Below are positions 57,738-64,000 of a DNA stretch of 64,000 bases, piece by piece. The stretch covers positions 2,170,001 to 2,234,000 of the forward strand of contig NC_015312.1 of NCBI RefSeq assembly GCF_000196675.2, given 5' to 3'. The translations under genes were made by a program, and so were the position numbers. Each line of letters starts with the position of its first letter. Within the stretch, counting starts at the first letter, position 1. The notes beneath the pieces are model-generated. The model ran no database searches. It saw nothing but the letters and a program-made list of their open reading frames with translations, and was not told the origin of the DNA. Source of the stretch: Pseudonocardia benzenivorans CB1190. Its GTDB lineage: Bacteria > Actinomycetota > Actinomycetes > Mycobacteriales > Pseudonocardiaceae.

Positions 57738-60203
57738 CTACTGCAGCGCGGCCTTGCCGAGCGCCAGCAGCAGCGGCCGGACCTCGGCGGCGTCGACGGC
57801 GAACCGCCGGAAGCCCAGCCCGTGCAGCTGCGCGACCATCTCCTCCGACACCTGCCCCGACAGCCGCATGCCCACCCGGCAGCCGGCCTCCTGCGCCGCC
57901 GCGACGCGGACCAGCAGGTCCGCGACCGCGGGGTCCAGGGTGGTCCGCGGGTCGCAGGAGAGCAGCCCGCGGCGGACGTAGCCGTCGAGCGGCTCGGCCG
58001 TCAGCAGGTGCCGGGCAGGGATGCCGAACACCGCGGCCTGCAACGTCCGCACCTCGACCCACAGCACGTCGGCCGCGGCCGCGATCGCCTCGGCGGCGAA
58101 CGCCGCCCGGGGGCCCGTGACGTAGGCGCCCACCCCCACCGCGGCGCCGCGGCCCAGCTCGCGCAGCGCGGTCGCCTCGGCGGCGTCGGAGACGTGCCGG
58201 ACGGCCAGGTGCACCCGCGGCGCCCCGCCCGCCTTCTCGACGGCGCGTTCGAGCCCGCGCAGCTGCGCCTCCACCAGCGCGGGGCGGCCGAGCGGCACGG
58301 TCAGCTCCGGGTGCCGCGTCGTGACGGCGGTCTGCTGCAGCAGCTCCCGGGCCTCGTCGGCGACGAGGTCGATCGCGCGGACCCCGACCTCGACGTCGCC
58401 CGCCGCCGCGAGGACCGGGGCGAACTCCTGCGCGACGAGGTCGGCGACACCGTCGAGCGCCTCGACGCCGCCGTCGGCGAGCAGGTGCGCGACGAGCCCG
58501 TCGAGGTGCCCGGTGGCGACGAGGACGTCGTCGATCGCGGTGACCAGACCTGCGGCGCCGGCCTCCCGGGCGGCGTCGACGTCGGCCGGCAGGGTGACCC
58601 GGGCCAGCACCTCGCCCGCCCCCGCGGCGGCGGCGATCCCGAGCAGGTCGCCCAGCGCACCGGTGGCGGCGGCCGGGGTCGAGACGGCGAAGCGGCCGGC
58701 GAACAGCTCGCCCGTCGAGCCGTCGAGGGAGACGTCGTCGCCCTCGTGCAGCCTGCGCCCGTCGACCTCCAGGGTCCGGGCCGCCTCGTCGACGCGCAGC
58801 GCGCCCGCGCCGACGACGCAGGCCGTGCCGAGCGCCCGGGCCACGACGGCGGCGTGGCTCGTCGAACCGCCCGTCGCGGTGACGATGCCCTGCGCGGCGA
58901 TCATCCCGTGCAGGTCGGCGGGGCTGGTGACGGTCCGCGCCAGCACGACGTCCTCGCCGCCGGCGGCCCGCTCGCCCGCCCGGTCGGGGTCGAGCACGAG
59001 CACGCCGCTGACCTGGCCGGGGCAGGCGCCGATGCCCGTCGTCAACAGGCGTCCGGCGGAGCGCGCCCGCTCGACGTCGGTGTCGGCGAATCCGGGCCGC
59101 TGCACCTGCCGCACCTGCTCGACGGAGACCCCCCGGAGCGCGGTCGCGGGCGTCGTGAGCCCTTCGGCGACGATGTCGGCGGCGATCCGGACGGCGGCCT
59201 CCGGGGTGCGTTTCGCGCTGCGCACCTGCAGCAGGTAGAGCGTCGAGCGCTCGACGGTGAACTCGATGTCCAGGACGTCGCCCTGCGCGCGTTCCAGCTC
59301 GGAGCACGTCGCGCGCAGCTCGGCGAGCAGGTCGGGGGCCAGCGCCTCGGTGACCGGGTCGGGGGTCCGGGTCCCGGCGACGACGTCCTCGCCCTGGCTG
59401 TGCGCGAGATACTCGCCGAACAGGCCCGGCTCGCCCGTGACCGGGTTGCGGGTGAACACGACGCCGGAGCCGGAGTCGTCGGACAGGTTGCCGAAGACCA
59501 TCGCCTGCACGACGACGGCGGTCCCGAGATCGTGCGGGATCTTGTGGAAGTCCCGGTACGTGCGGGCCCTGCGGGTGTTCCAGGAGCGGAAGACGGCCTC
59601 GACCGCGCCGACGAGCTGGGCGCGCGGGTCGGCGGGAACGGAGTCGCCGGTGTCGTCGGCGAGCGCCGCCTCGCACGCCGCCCAGACGCGGTCGTACACC
59701 GCGCCGGCGTCGTCGCGGGGGCCGACGTCGGCCACGAGGTCGCCGATCCCGGCACCGGGATCCAGGGCGCCGAGGACGGTCTCGGCGTACATCGCGTGGA
59801 AGCGGGCGACCACGTCGGCGACGAAGCGGCTGTCACCGGTGGCCTCGGCGAGCGCGACGGCGGCCGTGCGGTCGAGCCCGAGGTTGAGGATGGTGTCCAT
59901 CATCCCCGGCATGGAGACCGGGGCGCCCGACCGGACCGAGAGCAGCAGCGGGACGGGCCCGCCGCCGAAGGTCTTGCCGGTCCGGGCCTCGAGTGCGGCG
60001 AGCCGGGCGAGGACCTCGTCGGCGAGGCCGTCGGGAAGGGTCCTGGTGCCCAGGTAGGCGCGGCACGCGTCGGTGCCGATCACGTAGCCGGCCGGGACGC
60101 GCAGGCCCTGGCGCGTCATCCGGGCGAGGCCGCTGCCCTTGCCGCCGAGCCGGTCGACGTCCGCGGGATCGGCCTCGTCGAACGCGAGCGTGAAGGCGGT
60201 CAT
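57738..60203 (-). CDS. PPDK-like dikinase with degenerate PEP/pyruvate-binding barrel
   Basis: The 821-residue protein begins like pyruvate phosphate dikinase. The ATP-grasp region (about 1-335) has GGKGSGLARMTRQGLRVPAGY, SVRSGAPVSMPGMMDTILNLGL and DIEFTVERSTLYLLQVRSAKRT. The swivelling phosphohistidine domain (about 385-500) has GGSTSHAAVVARALGTACVVG with His450. The remaining roughly 315 residues align in length with the TIM barrel, but its hallmarks (the arginines, GTNDLTQ and the Cys loop GICGE) are not present; the corresponding stretches read VLWVEVRTLQAAV and CRVGMRLSGQVSEEM. It can probably take phosphate from ATP onto His, but the acceptor is unlikely to be pyruvate. The start overlaps the stop of the winged-helix gene. 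Confidence 0.88.
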   Translation of the reverse strand: MTAFTLAFDEADPADVDRLGGKGSGLARMTRQGLRVPAGYVIGTDACRAYLGTRTLPDGLADEVLARLAALEARTGKTFGGGPVPLLLSVRSGAPVSMPGMMDTILNLGLDRTAAVALAEATGDSRFVADVVARFHAMYAETVLGALDPGAGIGDLVADVGPRDDAGAVYDRVWAACEAALADDTGDSVPADPRAQLVGAVEAVFRSWNTRRARTYRDFHKIPHDLGTAVVVQAMVFGNLSDDSGSGVVFTRNPVTGEPGLFGEYLAHSQGEDVVAGTRTPDPVTEALAPDLLAELRATCSELERAQGDVLDIEFTVERSTLYLLQVRSAKRTPEAAVRIAADIVAEGLTTPATALRGVSVEQVRQVQRPGFADTDVERARSAGRLLTTGIGACPGQVSGVLVLDPDRAGERAAGGEDVVLARTVTSPADLHGMIAAQGIVTATGGSTSHAAVVARALGTACVVGAGALRVDEAARTLEVDGRRLHEGDDVSLDGSTGELFAGRFAVSTPAAATGALGDLLGIAAAAGAGEVLARVTLPADVDAAREAGAAGLVTAIDDVLVATGHLDGLVAHLLADGGVEALDGVADLVAQEFAPVLAAAGDVEVGVRAIDLVADEARELLQQTAVTTRHPELTVPLGRPALVEAQLRGLERAVEKAGGAPRVHLAVRHVSDAAEATALRELGRGAAVGVGAYVTGPRAAFAAEAIAAAADVLWVEVRTLQAAVFGIPARHLLTAEPLDGYVRRGLLSCDPRTTLDPAVADLLVRVAAAQEAGCRVGMRLSGQVSEEMVAQLHGLGFRRFAVDAAEVRPLLLALGKAALQ

Positions 60204-60820
60204 TCCGTCCGTTCCCGGCCCAGCGTGCGCAGCAGGTCCTCGTGGAACTCGAACCAGACGTTGTGCACGGAGTCCAGCGTCGGGGACGAGACGTACTCGT
60301 GCTCGCCCCGGTCGATGCGCTCCAGCGCGGACCGGAAGCGGGCCGGGTAGGTGCCGAACCGCGCGTCGTGGCCCGCGAGTGCCTCGAGCAGGGGGCCGAG
60401 CCGCGCGATCAGCTTGTCCAACCGTGCGATGACCTTGTCGTCGTACTCGGCGTCGGAGTGGTCGTTGGCCACCTTGCGGCCGCCGACGTCGACCTGCTGC
60501 CAGGACGACATCGTGGTGAGGAACTGCGAGTTGACGGTCTCGAACCGCTCGACGAGCCCGCCCACCTCGGCGTCGGCGCGCACCGCGCCGTAGCGCCGGG
60601 CGGCGGCCGCGGCGAGCGCGGGCTCGGCCTCGTCGGTCGGCAGCGCGGCGCCGCCCGCAACGACGAGCAGCCCCTGCGCGGCCAGCCGGTCCAGTGCGGC
60701 CTCGACCTCGGTCCGGGGCAGCCCGCAGGCCTCGGCCACGACCTGGGGGGTCGCCATCTTCTTCAGCGCGACGGTGTTGAGGACGTCGTAGTCGGTCTTG
60801 TCGGAGGCGAGTGCGGTCAT
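60200..60820 (-). CDS. Winged-helix-like protein of the dikinase operon
   Basis: The 206-residue product has an N-terminal helix-turn-helix-like segment (DYDVLNTVALKKMATPQVVAEACGLPRTEVEAALDRLAAQGLLVV, residues about 9-55) followed by an all-helical C-terminal part with SQFLTTMSSWQQVDVGGRKVAND and HNVWFEFHEDLLRTLGRE. I do not recognise a named family. Lying between the 477-residue protein and the dikinase-like gene, and overlapping the latter by ATGA, it could be a small regulatory or structural subunit rather than a promoter-specific regulator. Confidence 0.75.
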   Translation of the reverse strand: MTALASDKTDYDVLNTVALKKMATPQVVAEACGLPRTEVEAALDRLAAQGLLVVAGGAALPTDEAEPALAAAAARRYGAVRADAEVGGLVERFETVNSQFLTTMSSWQQVDVGGRKVANDHSDAEYDDKVIARLDKLIARLGPLLEALAGHDARFGTYPARFRSALERIDRGEHEYVSSPTLDSVHNVWFEFHEDLLRTLGRERTE

Positions 60821-60908
60821 CAGGTGTCCTTCACGCCGGACCGGGCGGCGCGGCGGGGTCCGCCGCGCCGCCCGGTGGTGGGGCGGGCGATCGTCCGGCC
60901 GACGTCTC

Positions 60909-62342
60909 CTAGAGCCAGCGGCCCTTGGAGTTGCGCAGGCTCGCCTTGTCGGAGAACGGCAGGTACCCGGCGCCGGAGAAGATCTTGCTCGGCACGGTCT
61001 CCTGGGCGAAGCCGCGCTTGGTGATGTCGTAGTAGTAGTTCGCGACGCGCTGGTCGATCTCCCACAGGTCGTAGTCGCGGCAGGCCTTGTCGTAGGTCCC
61101 GGCCAGCCGCAGGTGCGGGAGGATCATGTCGATGTAGTAGACGTACTGGCCGTTCCAGATGAGGTCGCGGCGGCACATCCTCGACGTCTTGGTGTAGAGC
61201 TTGAGCGTCGCCTGCTGGACACGGCCGAGGTGCTCGCCCAGGTCGTCGATCTTGATGGGGTAGACCTCGCCCATCGGGGTGTTCCACTTCTCGCGCGCGA
61301 ACACCGCGCCCCCGACGATCGCCTCGATGTAGTTCTTGGGCCGGGTGAACGTCGTGGAGATGTCGTTGACCCGGATCTCCTCGAGCGCCATCTTCTCGGG
61401 GTCGACGACCAGCGCGAGCGTGTAGCAGTGCGGCAGGCCGGCGTCCTCGCAGACGTCGCTCCAGTGGAAGACCTCCTCGTTGACGAAGAGGTCGCGCAGG
61501 ATCAGCAGGTTGCCGTCGGGCAGCTCGTAGGGTCCGGTGTCGCCCAGTCCGAGACGGCAGTCGTAGTGGTCGAGGAACGACAGCAGCTCGGCGGCCGCGT
61601 TGAACTGGGTGAACGCGGCGTGCTTGGGGCTGCCGTTCTCCAGCGGCTCGACCTGGCCGGTGAGCTGCTGGAGGAAGTCCTCCTCGTGGATGCGGCACCG
61701 GTAGCGGTCCTGGGAGTTGAGGATGTAGCCGTCCTGACGCTTGCCCCACAGCACCCGCTGCATGAACTTCAGGATCTCGTTGGACTCGCCGACGTAGTCG
61801 TCCGGACCGATGGCCTCCAGCGCGAGCAGGCCGCAGCGGCCCATGCCGAAGCCGACGGCGCCGATGCACCAGTCGTGCACCGCGTTGACCTTGGTCCCGA
61901 TCTCGCGGCGGGCGGTCGCCCCGATGTCCATGATCCCCTGGCCGCCGCCGACCTCCGCGGTCGTCATGCGCAGGATCTCCGGCCAGCGGTAGAACTCGTG
62001 CATGAAGGCCAGGATCTCGTACTCCTGGCGGGGGATCATGCCGCTGACGCCCTCGGTGGCGCGCATGACCAGCACGTCCCAGATGTTCCAGGCGAGGTAG
62101 TTGTTGAGGTCGTTGAGCTCGTCGATGGTGAACTCGTCGCGCAGCACGTCGTCCTTGGACACCTTCTCCAGGACCTTGCTGCGGGCACGCGACTTCATCG
62201 TCTTGTCGCCCTTGATCCCGTCGGTGACGGGCTCCATGCCGACGAAGTTGCCGGTGTAGGTGAGGCTCTGGAACCGGAGGCCGTCGTCGGCCTCCTCGTA
62301 CCGCTGCTTGTAGGTCGCGCGCTTGCCCTCGGTGGTGGTCAT
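60909..62342 (-). CDS. Unrecognised 477-residue protein of the dikinase/BMC locus
   Basis: I do not recognise a family. The protein is soluble, rich in aromatic and charged residues and unusually well structured: RYEEADDGLRFQSLTYTGNFVGMEPVTDG, NNYLAWNIWDVLVMRATEGVSGMIPRQEYEILAFMHEFYRWPEIL, GQGIMDIGATARREIGTKVNAVHDWCIGAVGFGMGRCGLLALEAIG, and HCYTLALVVDPEKM. It has several Cys/His residues but no clear cofactor motif. It lies immediately downstream of the free phosphohistidine domain and is expressed in the same operon as the PPDK-like enzyme, so it is the best candidate for the substrate-binding component of a multi-subunit kinase. ATG 62342 follows GGGAGGAGCCGACG. Confidence 0.8.
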   Translation of the reverse strand: MTTTEGKRATYKQRYEEADDGLRFQSLTYTGNFVGMEPVTDGIKGDKTMKSRARSKVLEKVSKDDVLRDEFTIDELNDLNNYLAWNIWDVLVMRATEGVSGMIPRQEYEILAFMHEFYRWPEILRMTTAEVGGGQGIMDIGATARREIGTKVNAVHDWCIGAVGFGMGRCGLLALEAIGPDDYVGESNEILKFMQRVLWGKRQDGYILNSQDRYRCRIHEEDFLQQLTGQVEPLENGSPKHAAFTQFNAAAELLSFLDHYDCRLGLGDTGPYELPDGNLLILRDLFVNEEVFHWSDVCEDAGLPHCYTLALVVDPEKMALEEIRVNDISTTFTRPKNYIEAIVGGAVFAREKWNTPMGEVYPIKIDDLGEHLGRVQQATLKLYTKTSRMCRRDLIWNGQYVYYIDMILPHLRLAGTYDKACRDYDLWEIDQRVANYYYDITKRGFAQETVPSKIFSGAGYLPFSDKASLRNSKGRWL

Positions 62343-62356
62343 CGTCGGCTCCTCCC

Positions 62357-62776
62357 TCAGTCGTCCGCCACGACGCGGCCGACCTCGTGGTCGGTGCAGT
62401 CGAGCCGTACCTTGCGCCCGTCGAGGGCCTTGGCGATCTCCTCGAAGTGCGACGGGTCGGTGTTGCCGACGACGTAGCGCGACTCGCTGGAGGTCAGGTG
62501 CGCGGTCATCACACACGGGGTCTGGAACTCGCGGGAGAGGATGCCCAGGTGCGACTCCGGGGCGCCGGACATCGTGATCACGCCGATCGCGCCCATGCTC
62601 AGGGCCGGCGCGAGGAACGTCGTGGTGCCGCCCTGGACCAGCAGGATGTGCTCGGCCAGCCTGCCCGACTGGATCAGGCCGATGACGTCGGCGGGGGACT
62701 CCAGGTACTTCACCGTTCCGCTGGGGGATTTTGCGGTGTCGAAGACGTTGTAGCCCTCGGCCAGCACGTCGGCCAT
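62357..62776 (-). CDS. Free-standing PEP-utilising-enzyme mobile (phosphohistidine) domain
   Basis: The 139-residue product is a single swivelling domain. EHILLVQGGTTTFLAPALSMGAIGVITMSGAPESHLGILSREFQTPCVM matches the G-G-x-x-S-H-x-x-I-x-x-R-E-x-x-x-P family core, with the phosphohistidine at about His76. It carries phosphate between two active sites and cannot act alone. The PPDK-like protein downstream already has its own such domain, so this locus has two phosphocarriers. ATG 62776 is preceded by AAGGAGGAAC, a strong ribosome site. It is the first gene of the operon. Confidence 0.9.
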   Translation of the reverse strand: MADVLAEGYNVFDTAKSPSGTVKYLESPADVIGLIQSGRLAEHILLVQGGTTTFLAPALSMGAIGVITMSGAPESHLGILSREFQTPCVMTAHLTSSESRYVVGNTDPSHFEEIAKALDGRKVRLDCTDHEVGRVVADD

Positions 62777-63102
62777 CGATGTTCCTCCTTGAACTCGTGG
62801 GTGCCCCGGCCACGCCGCCCGCGGTGACCGTGCCGCCGCGCGGTGGCCACGCGGAGTAGCGTCCGTCACAGTGCCGTGGATCACCAGGGTCGCCGATGGA
62901 CCGCGCGGATAGAACTGTCCGCGGCCGTTGTCCGGCCCGGATAGCGGGGCGCCGCGCTCCGACCGCAGGTCGCGACGGGCCGACGGCACGCAGCGCGCAC
63001 GGCGCACGACCCGGACGGACGCACACCGGAGGCACAGGTCCGGGTGCCGTCACGGACGGAGGTCGGGACCGCGCGCGGGGGCCGGGGGAGCGCGGGACGG
63101 TC
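62777..63102. other. Upstream control region of the dikinase operon
   Basis: This interval between the phosphocarrier start and palindrome copy 3 has no supported gene. It contains site C of the GGACAA-N15-TTGTCC motif (62907-62933); the rest shows no clear hairpin or riboswitch. Confidence 0.6.
62907..62933. promoter_or_regulatory. GGACAA-N15-TTGTCC motif, site C (upstream of dikinase operon)
   Basis: GGATAG at 62907-62912 and TTGTCC at 62928-62933, with the same 15-bp spacing as sites A and B; the left arm differs at two positions. It lies about 130-155 bp upstream of the phosphocarrier gene start. Confidence 0.45.
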
Positions 63103-63142
63103 GTGAACGGCGATGGTCGCGATGGCGACCATCGCCGCTCAC
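63103..63142. repeat. 40-bp palindromic element, copy 3 (3' end of folD)
   Basis: Left arm GTGAACGGCGATGGTCGCGA, right arm TGGCGACCATCGCCGCTCAC; nearly perfect. Its right end overlaps the folD stop codon (63139-63141), so it could terminate the folD transcript. Confidence 0.88.
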
Positions 63143-63972
63143 AGGCCTTTGGCTGCCGTCACCGTGTTGCGCAGGAGCATCGCGATCGTCATGGGGCCGA
63201 CGCCGCCCGGGACGGGGGTGATCGCGCCCGCGACCTCGGCGACCTCGGCGGTGCGAACGTCGCCGACCAGTCCGTGCTCGCCGCGGTGGATGCCGACGTC
63301 GATCACGACGGCGCCGGGCTTCACGGCGTCGGCGCCGATGAGGCCGGGCCTGCCGGCCGCGACGACGAGGACGTCGGCGCGCCGGCAGACCGCGGCGAGG
63401 TCGCGGGTGCGGGAGTGGCAGGTCGTGACGGTGGCGTTGCGCGCCAGCAACAGCGCGCCCTGGGGCTTGCCGACGAGATCGGAGCGGCCCACGACGACGG
63501 CCTCGGCCCCCGCGAGGTCCACGCCGGCCTCGTCGAGCAGCACCATCACGCCGCTGGGCGTGCAGGGCCGCAGCCCGGGACGGCCGAGCGCGAGGCGGCC
63601 CGCGCTGACCTCGGTGAGCCCGTCGACGTCCTTGTCCGCGGGGATGCGGGCGATCAGCGGCGCGGCGTCGAGGTGCCCGGGGAGCGGGAGCTGCAGCAGG
63701 ATGCCGGTGACGTCCGGGTCGGCGGCGAGCTCGTCGATGACGGCGGCGAGCTCGGCCTGCGAGACGTCGCCGGGCAGGTGCCGGTGCAGGTCGGCCATCC
63801 CGGCCTCGACGCAGAGCCGGCGCTTGTTGCGGACGTAGATCGCCGAGGCGGGGTCGTCGCCGACCAGCAGGGTGGCGAGCCCGGGGACCCGGTCGAGCGC
63901 GGCCACGTCACGCGCCACCTCGGCGCGCACCCGGGCGGCGACGGCCTTCCCGTCGATGATCCGCGCGGTCAC
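63139..63972 (-). CDS. folD: Bifunctional methylene-THF dehydrogenase / methenyl-THF cyclohydrolase
   Basis: The 277-residue product has YVRNKRRLCVEAGM with the catalytic Lys, TGILLQLPLPGHL, PADKDVDGLTEVSAGRLALG, VVGRSDLVGKPQGALLLARNATVTTCHSRT (NADP fold) and TPVPGGVGPMTIAMLLRNTV. These cover all FolD signatures. It interconverts 5,10-methylene-THF and 10-formyl-THF. GTG 63972 overlaps the stop of a gene beyond the window. The transcript ends at palindrome copy 3. Confidence 0.97.
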   Translation of the reverse strand: MTARIIDGKAVAARVRAEVARDVAALDRVPGLATLLVGDDPASAIYVRNKRRLCVEAGMADLHRHLPGDVSQAELAAVIDELAADPDVTGILLQLPLPGHLDAAPLIARIPADKDVDGLTEVSAGRLALGRPGLRPCTPSGVMVLLDEAGVDLAGAEAVVVGRSDLVGKPQGALLLARNATVTTCHSRTRDLAAVCRRADVLVVAAGRPGLIGADAVKPGAVVIDVGIHRGEHGLVGDVRTAEVAEVAGAITPVPGGVGPMTIAMLLRNTVTAAKGL

Positions 63973-64000
63973 GGGCGTCCCAGGGCCGCCCGCAGCACGG
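63969..64000 (-). CDS. C-terminal end of an upstream gene (partial)
   Basis: The TGA at 63971-63969 overlaps the folD GTG start (GTGA), and the frame running to the window edge reads VLRAALGRP. This suggests a translationally coupled upstream gene, too short here to identify. Confidence 0.4.
   Translation of the reverse strand, partial: VLRAALGRP

Noticed and set aside
56479..60350. Very long open frames (over 1000 codons) on both strands across the HAD, phosphatase and dikinase genes
   Set aside because: They are shadows of those genes in other frames; composition is Arg/Ala/Pro-rich and no motif is visible.
1..64000. CRISPR arrays, prophage, insertion sequences, secondary-metabolite megasynthases
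   Set aside because: No spaced direct repeats, transposase/integrase motifs, phage structural genes or carrier-protein modules were seen.

Overview
The window is high-GC chromosomal DNA from an actinobacterium. An SsgB-type sporulation/division regulator, an RskA-type anti-sigma factor, a Ku protein and a conserved tRNA-Gly-Cys-Val cluster all point that way. The overall gene style suggests Pseudonocardiaceae, and Pseudonocardia is my best guess; this is inference from the sequence without a search. I see no transposase, phage gene or CRISPR array.

Bases 1-19.4 kb look like ordinary chromosome: a truncated serine hydrolase, a DHFR-like pair whose second copy is broken, four tRNAs, SsgB, an ECF sigma/anti-sigma operon, an ArsR/SRPBCC pair, an aquaporin, glutamate decarboxylase, an MFS carrier, a CocE-type hydrolase, a DyP peroxidase with an encapsulin-targeting tail, and Ku. 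Bases 19.3-23.9 kb hold a LacI-controlled operon: regulator, family III CoA-transferase, CitE-like lyase and FMN monooxygenase.

Bases 24.0-43.7 kb hold a large catabolic regulon. Two closely related TetR regulators and five copies of an 18-bp palindrome (CGACCGAC-N2-GTCGGTCG) frame an acyl-CoA synthetase, two enoyl-CoA hydratase-like genes, and a near-continuous 15-gene operon. That operon encodes a branched-chain-type ABC importer, a third hydratase-like protein, a zinc-type dehydrogenase, an MmgE/PrpD protein, two MaoC hydratases, a TPP-dependent E1 alpha/beta pair with a free lipoyl domain, a second acyl-CoA synthetase and the second TetR. A Baeyer-Villiger monooxygenase follows under its own operator. 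This looks like import, CoA activation and beta-oxidation-like breakdown of a ketone- or acid-type carbon source; the substrate is not identifiable.

Bases 44.3-62.8 kb are the most interesting part: a bacterial microcompartment (BMC) locus. An eight-gene minus-strand operon encodes pentamer, hexamer and trimer shell proteins, a CoA-acylating aldehyde dehydrogenase, a EutJ-like chaperone, a malate/lactate dehydrogenase with a long N-terminal extension, a zinc alcohol dehydrogenase and a PucR/GAF regulator. A second hexamer gene and a Fis-type activator lie beside it. I see no classical signature enzyme (diol dehydratase, ethanolamine lyase, glycyl radical enzyme). Instead a nearby operon encodes a free phosphohistidine (PEP-synthase 'mobile') domain, a 477-residue protein I do not recognise, a winged-helix protein, and a PPDK-like enzyme whose PEP/pyruvate barrel is degenerate. 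A shared 27-bp motif, GGACAA-N15-TTGTCC (one copy imperfect), occurs upstream of the BMC-H1 gene, the main shell operon and this dikinase operon. My working hypothesis is a microcompartment fed by a new ATP-dependent, dikinase-like phosphorylation of an alcohol or hydroxy compound. The window ends in folD.

Dispersed 40-bp palindromes (three copies) and a 62-bp triple tandem repeat are the notable non-coding elements.
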